A stretch of 64,000 nucleotides of DNA from Microbacterium fluvii (GTDB lineage Bacteria; Actinomycetota; Actinomycetes; Actinomycetales; Microbacteriaceae), in assembly GCF_025515205.1 (NCBI RefSeq), contig NZ_JAOPFX010000001.1:1240001-1304000 (forward strand), given 5' to 3'. Both the position numbers and the translations under genes were made by a program. The notes below the pieces were generated by a model. It saw nothing but the letters and a program-made list of their open reading frames with translations. It did not search any database and was not told the origin of the DNA. The first letter of the stretch is position 1. Each line of letters begins with the position of its first letter. Positions 60,307-64,000 of this stretch are shown one piece after another.

Positions 60307-61821
60307 TCACCCGCGCGTCGCGACGAGCGCCCCGAGCCGACGGATCGACTCGGCCTTGCCGAGCAGCTCCATCGACTCGAACAGCGGCGGCGAGACCCGC
60401 CGCCCGCTGAGCGCGACGCGCAGCGGGCCGTAGGCCACACGGGGCTTGAGGTCGAGGCCGTCGATGAGGGCGACACTCAGCGCGTCCTGCACGGCGGCTG
60501 CGGTGAACTCCGACTCCGGTACCAGCTCGAGGGCCGAGACCGAAGCCACCAGCACCTCGTTCGCGTTCGCCGGCAGCGACGCCAGCGCGTCGTCCTGGTA
60601 GGCGATGTCGTCCGTGAAGAGGAAGCCCAGAAGGCCGGGGACATCTCCGAGCACCTGCACCCGCTCCTGCACGAGCGGGGCGGATGCCGCCACCAGGGCA
60701 AGCTGATCGACGGTGGGCTCTGCGGCCACGACCCCGGCGGCGGCGAGATACGGGACGATGCGCGCCGCGAAGTCGTCGGGCGCCAGCATCCGGATGTGAT
60801 CGCCGTTGATCGACTCGGCCTTCTTCTGGTCGAACCGGGCGGGATTCGGGTTGACGTCGACGATGTCGAAGGCGGCCGTGAACTCCTCGAGCGAGAAGAC
60901 GTCGCGGTCGGGGCCGATCGACCAGCCGAGCAGGGCGAGGTAGTTCAGGAGCCCCTCGTGGATGAATCCGCGCTCGCGCTGCAGGAACAGATCCGCCTGC
61001 GGATCGCGCTTGGAGAGCTTCTTGGTGCCGGTCTCGCCGAGCACGAGCGGCATGTGGCCGAAGCGCGGGACGAAGTCGGTGACTCCGGCATCGACGAGTG
61101 CGGCGTACAGCGCCAGCTGGCGGGCGGTCGAGGGCATGAGGTCTTCGCCGCGGATGACGTGCGTGATGCCCATGAGGGCATCGTCGACCGGGTTCGTGAA
61201 GGTGTACAGCGGCTGGCCGCCCGCGCGCACGATGACGAAGTCGGGGAAGGAGCCTGCCGGGAAGGTGACCTCGCCGCGGATGAGGTCGACGTAGGTGACG
61301 TCGTGGTCGGGCACGCGCACGCGCCAGGCCGGCTCGCGACCCTCGGCGCGGAACGCCGCGCGCTGCTCGTCGGTGAGGTCGCGGTCGAAGTTGTCGTAGC
61401 CGAGCTGCTTCGCTCGCCCCGCGGCCTCGTTGCGGGCGTCGATCTCCTCTGCCGTCGAGTAGGACTCGTAGACCGTCCCGGCGGCCTTCAGCTGCTCGAG
61501 CACGCCCGCGTAGATGTCGAGGCGCTGACTCTGCCGGTAGGGCGCGTGCGGCCCGCCGACCTCGACGCCCTCGTCCCAGTCGATCTCGAGCCACGTCAGC
61601 GCATCGACGAGCTGGCGGTAGCTCTCCTCGCTGTCGCGCGCGGCGTCGGTGTCTTCGACGCGGAAGATGAGCTTGCCGCCGGTGTGCCGGGCGTAGGCCC
61701 AGTTGTACAGGGCCGTGCGGACCATGCCGACGTGCGGCAGTCCGGTCGGCGACGGGCAGAAGCGCACGCGGACGTCGGTGCCGGAGGCGGTGGTGGTGCG
61801 GGGATCGGGTGAAGAAGGCAT
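60307..61821 (-). CDS. gltX: Glutamyl-tRNA synthetase
   Basis: A 504-residue class I synthetase. The HIGH-type motif appears in '[20 protein letters not shown]' (HVGM in place of HVGT/HIGG), and the KMSKS-type motif in '[20 protein letters not shown]'. The C-terminal helical anticodon-binding domain is complete. Lacking a GlnRS nearby, it probably also charges tRNA-Gln, whose CTG isoacceptor is encoded just downstream. ATG 61821 is favoured because TAGAAT lies seven bases before it; GTG 61827 is an alternative. Confidence 0.96.
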   Translation of the reverse strand: MPSSPDPRTTTASGTDVRVRFCPSPTGLPHVGMVRTALYNWAYARHTGGKLIFRVEDTDAARDSEESYRQLVDALTWLEIDWDEGVEVGGPHAPYRQSQRLDIYAGVLEQLKAAGTVYESYSTAEEIDARNEAAGRAKQLGYDNFDRDLTDEQRAAFRAEGREPAWRVRVPDHDVTYVDLIRGEVTFPAGSFPDFVIVRAGGQPLYTFTNPVDDALMGITHVIRGEDLMPSTARQLALYAALVDAGVTDFVPRFGHMPLVLGETGTKKLSKRDPQADLFLQRERGFIHEGLLNYLALLGWSIGPDRDVFSLEEFTAAFDIVDVNPNPARFDQKKAESINGDHIRMLAPDDFAARIVPYLAAAGVVAAEPTVDQLALVAASAPLVQERVQVLGDVPGLLGFLFTDDIAYQDDALASLPANANEVLVASVSALELVPESEFTAAAVQDALSVALIDGLDLKPRVAYGPLRVALSGRRVSPPLFESMELLGKAESIRRLGALVATRG

Positions 61822-61828
61822 CCCCACG

Positions 61829-61834
61829 ATTCTA
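61829..61834 (-). promoter_or_regulatory. -10 box of leaderless gltX promoter
   Basis: TAGAAT on the minus strand, seven bases before ATG 61821. It overlaps the stop codon of the LysR gene. Confidence 0.45.
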
Positions 61835-62770
61835 GGCGCGCGTGCGCGGCGTGACGGAGGCGACGACCGTCTCGAGGGCCTCGATCACGGCGGCGACGGC
61901 GGGGATGCGGTCGGCCCCGTGTGCGGTGACGACATGGATCGTGCGGGCGTCGGCCGCAGGCAGGGGCCGCGTGACGACGCCGTCGAGGGTCGGGAACGAC
62001 TCGACCGCCATGCGCGGCAGGGTCGCGACACCGATGCCCTGAGCGACGAGGCTTTCGACGGCGACCGTGTTGTCGGTCTCGAACCCGATGCGCGGAGCGA
62101 ATCCGGCGCGTTCGCAGACCTCGAGCAGGTGCCCGCGGCAGCGGGGGCACCCGGCGATCCACTGCTCCCCCGCCAGATCGGCCATCGACCCTCCTCGGCG
62201 CGCGACAGGGTGGGCCGAGGGCAGCACCAGCAGCAGGTCATCGACGCCGATGTCGCGAACCGTCAGACCGCGTGCGCTGGTGCCGTGCGGGTCGTGCCGG
62301 TCGCCCGGGTAGCCGAAGGTGAGGGCGATGTCGACCTCGTCGTCACGCACGGCGGCGACAGCCTCAGGCGGCTCGGCCTCGACGTAGGTCACGGTGAGGC
62401 CGGGGCGCGTGCCGGAGAGCGCGGCCAGCAGCCGCGGGACCACGGTCGGGGACGCAGAGGGGAAGCCCGCGAGCCGCACGGTCGCTGCCTCGACGCCCTT
62501 CAGCCGAGCCAACTCGTCTGCAGCAGCGTCGAGGGCGCCCGTGACGGCGGGCGCGTGCCGGGCGAGCACGCGGCCCGCGGCCGTCAGGCGCATGCGCCTT
62601 CCCGCTCGTTCGACGACGGGCACTCCCAGCCTCTGCTCGAGGCGGCGCATCTGCTGGCTCAGCGCAGGCTGGCTGTAGCCGAGCAGCCGAGCGGCGCCGG
62701 TGAGCGAGCCGGTGTCGGCGATGGCCTTGACGACCCGCAGGCTCGCGGCGTCGAGTTCGAGTTCGGGCAT
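61832..62770 (-). CDS. LysR family transcriptional regulator
   Basis: A 312-residue LysR-type regulator. The N-terminal winged helix-turn-helix is '[20 protein letters not shown]' followed by '[20 protein letters not shown]'. The C-terminal periplasmic-binding-like domain contains a '[12 protein letters not shown]' Cys cluster (three Cys within twelve residues) that is unusual and might sense redox or metal. It diverges from the class V aminotransferase, which it probably controls through the dyad at 62794-62809. Confidence 0.9.
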   Translation of the reverse strand: MPELELDAASLRVVKAIADTGSLTGAARLLGYSQPALSQQMRRLEQRLGVPVVERAGRRMRLTAAGRVLARHAPAVTGALDAAADELARLKGVEAATVRLAGFPSASPTVVPRLLAALSGTRPGLTVTYVEAEPPEAVAAVRDDEVDIALTFGYPGDRHDPHGTSARGLTVRDIGVDDLLLVLPSAHPVARRGGSMADLAGEQWIAGCPRCRGHLLEVCERAGFAPRIGFETDNTVAVESLVAQGIGVATLPRMAVESFPTLDGVVTRPLPAADARTIHVVTAHGADRIPAVAAVIEALETVVASVTPRTRA

Positions 62771-62793
62771 GCTTCATACATAACACATCCGCA

Positions 62794-62809
62794 TGTTCAG
62801 CATTGAACA
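62794..62809. promoter_or_regulatory. Candidate LysR operator TGTTCA-N4-TGAACA
   Basis: A perfect dyad TGTTCA (62794-62799), GCAT, TGAACA (62804-62809) in the 81-base gap between the divergent LysR and aminotransferase genes. T-N10-14-A dyads of this size are typical LysR sites. Confidence 0.5.
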
Positions 62810-62851
62810 CCTGCCGTAGACGTATATGCCGGCGCAACGGATGCTGGAGCG

Positions 62852-63898
62852 ATGGACGTCATGGGCGAGACCGCGCCGCATCCGCTGGCCGCGCAGTTCG
62901 CGAACGGACGCGGGTACCTCGCGGCCTGCACGGCGGGACTGCCGATGTCGGGCACGCGCCGCGCGGTGCGTGACGACCTCGACCGGGCCCCCGACCCCGA
63001 GCGCTATTGCGCCATCGTCGAGCGCAGCCGCGGCCACTTCGCCCGCCTCGTCTCGATCGCCGCCGAGCGCGTCGCGATCGGCTCCCAGACCTCGGTGCAG
63101 GTCGCGCTGGTCGCGGCCTCCCTCCCGCCGGGTGCAGAGGTGCTGTCTCCGGATGGCGAGTTCTCGTCGCTCGTTCTGCCGTTCGTGCAGGCGGGAGCGC
63201 GCGTGCGCACGGCACCGCTCGAAGACCTCGCGGGCGCCGTGGGCCCCCGGACGCGACTCGTGGCCTTCTCGCTCGTGCAGTCGGCGACGGGAGAGGTGGC
63301 CGACGTCGACGCGATCTGCCGCGCGGCCGCCGCGGTCGGCGCACGCACCGTGTGCGACATCACGCAGGCCGCGGGATGGCTGCCGGTCGACGCCACGCGG
63401 TTCGACGCCGTCGTCTGCCACACCTACAAATGGCTGTGCGCGCCACGTGGCGTCGCCTTCCTCGCGCTCAGCGCCGAATTCGCCCGCACGCTGACCCCCG
63501 TGCAGGCCGGCTGGTACGCCGGCGACGACCCCTGGGCGTCGTGCTACGGCGCCGAGGTCGATCTGGCCGGCTGTGCGCGCCGCTTCGACGTGTCGCCCGC
63601 CTGGCAGGCGTTCGTCGGAGCCGAGCCGGCGCTCGCGGCCTTCGCGGATGCCGATCTCGACGCGATCCATCGGCACGACACGGGTCTGGCCGCCGCGTTC
63701 CGGGAGCGCGTCGGCCTCGCGTCGGCAGAACGACCGAGCGCCATCGTGACCTGGGACGACCCCGAGGGCGACGACCTCGCGCGCCTGCAGGCCGCAGGGC
63801 TCACAGCATCCGGTCGGAACGGCCGCGCTCGCGTCGCGTTCCATGTCTTCAACGACGACCGCGATCTCGACGAGGCCGTCGCGGCGCTGCGGGGCTGA
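62852..63898 (+). CDS. Class V aminotransferase-family PLP protein
   Basis: A 348-residue fold type I enzyme of the cysteine desulfurase/kynureninase-like group. 'VAIGSQTSVQVALVAASLPP' and 'TVCDITQAAGWLPVDATRFD' (with the Asp for the pyridine nitrogen) precede 'AVVCHTYKWLCAPRGVAFLA', which has the Schiff-base Lys. The usual cysteine desulfurase active-site Cys loop is not obvious. ATG 62852 follows GGAG. It is divergent from a LysR regulator with a dyad between, suggesting an inducible catabolic step. Substrate unknown. Confidence 0.85.
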   Translation: MDVMGETAPHPLAAQFANGRGYLAACTAGLPMSGTRRAVRDDLDRAPDPERYCAIVERSRGHFARLVSIAAERVAIGSQTSVQVALVAASLPPGAEVLSPDGEFSSLVLPFVQAGARVRTAPLEDLAGAVGPRTRLVAFSLVQSATGEVADVDAICRAAAAVGARTVCDITQAAGWLPVDATRFDAVVCHTYKWLCAPRGVAFLALSAEFARTLTPVQAGWYAGDDPWASCYGAEVDLAGCARRFDVSPAWQAFVGAEPALAAFADADLDAIHRHDTGLAAAFRERVGLASAERPSAIVTWDDPEGDDLARLQAAGLTASGRNGRARVAFHVFNDDRDLDEAVAALRG

Positions 63899-64000
63899 TC
63901 AGCGCCGGCCCATCGGGGCCAGCGCCACGACGACGGCCACGATCGACAGGGCCACGAGTGCGAGACCGCCGTAGCCGATCCAGCCGAGCACGATGCCGGC
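63899..64000 (-). CDS. Membrane protein, C-terminal fragment (probable MFS transporter)
   Basis: The last 33 codons of a minus-strand gene cut by the window edge, ending at TGA 63899-63901, one base after the aminotransferase stop. They encode one hydrophobic helix ('GGLALVALSIVAVVVALAP') and a short basic tail 'MGRR'. This looks like the final helix of an MFS-type permease. The call is weak because only one helix is visible. Confidence 0.4.
   Translation of the reverse strand, partial: AGIVLGWIGYGGLALVALSIVAVVVALAPMGRR

Overview
The window is high-GC DNA with dense, overlapping housekeeping genes. It fits an actinobacterium of the order Micrococcales, most likely family Microbacteriaceae (Microbacterium-like). 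Evidence for this: RbpA, PafB/PafC, HelY, TatA/TatC, DUF3515, DUF177-rpmF and smc-ftsY in actinobacterial order; many GTG starts; and at least thirteen genes with a TANNNT -10 box exactly six bases before the start codon, the signature of leaderless transcription. The species is not identified. No prophage, CRISPR array, insertion sequence or rRNA operon is visible.

Layout. 0-12 kb: a glycerophosphodiesterase tail, rbpA, lnt, then helY-tatC-tatA-pafC-pafB-FKBP-trmI-HAD on the minus strand, with a PAC2 gene diverging. This is the mycobacterial order around the Pup-proteasome genes, but those genes (arc/mpa, dop, pup, prcBA, pafA) are absent from their usual place. 11.7-20 kb: uppP, an M20 peptidase, tRNA-Leu(GAG), a ferritin-like/VIT1 transporter, a helicase, an SGNH hydrolase and a DUF559 gene, with five full copies of a 73-bp palindromic repeat in two clusters. 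20-31 kb: ffh, a TetR regulator, lipB-lipA, a class III aminotransferase, a DUF2004-like gene, ftsY, smc and a small membrane protein.

31-34 kb: a compact plus-strand unit sits between mutM and smc, which are usually close together. It has a strong promoter, a 33-codon ORF with an ideal ribosome binding site, a 94-residue basic protein, a strong hairpin and two overlapping double-GNAT genes. This is the least explained part of the window. 34-46 kb: mutM-rnc-rpmF-DUF177, coaD, recG, an acyltransferase, rsmD, thiL, DUF3515, ddl, gpsA, plsC and murA, covering translation, repair, phospholipid and peptidoglycan precursor functions.

46-50 kb: leuD-leuC, preceded by a leader peptide with three consecutive Leu codons and a competing hairpin, then terC behind a yybP-ykoY manganese riboswitch. 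49.6-52 kb: an ECF sigma factor overlapping a putative anti-sigma/DUF4349 membrane protein, tRNA-Glu(CTC) and an MBL-fold hydrolase. 52-56 kb: a complete fructose PTS operon (DeoR regulator, FruK, EIIABC, HPr) with a direct-repeat operator candidate. 56-64 kb: an APH-like kinase, an uncharacterised membrane protein, a protein with about 50 Gly-heptad repeats, tRNA-Gln(CTG), gltX, a LysR regulator diverging from a class V aminotransferase, and the last transmembrane segment of a minus-strand membrane protein cut by the window edge.
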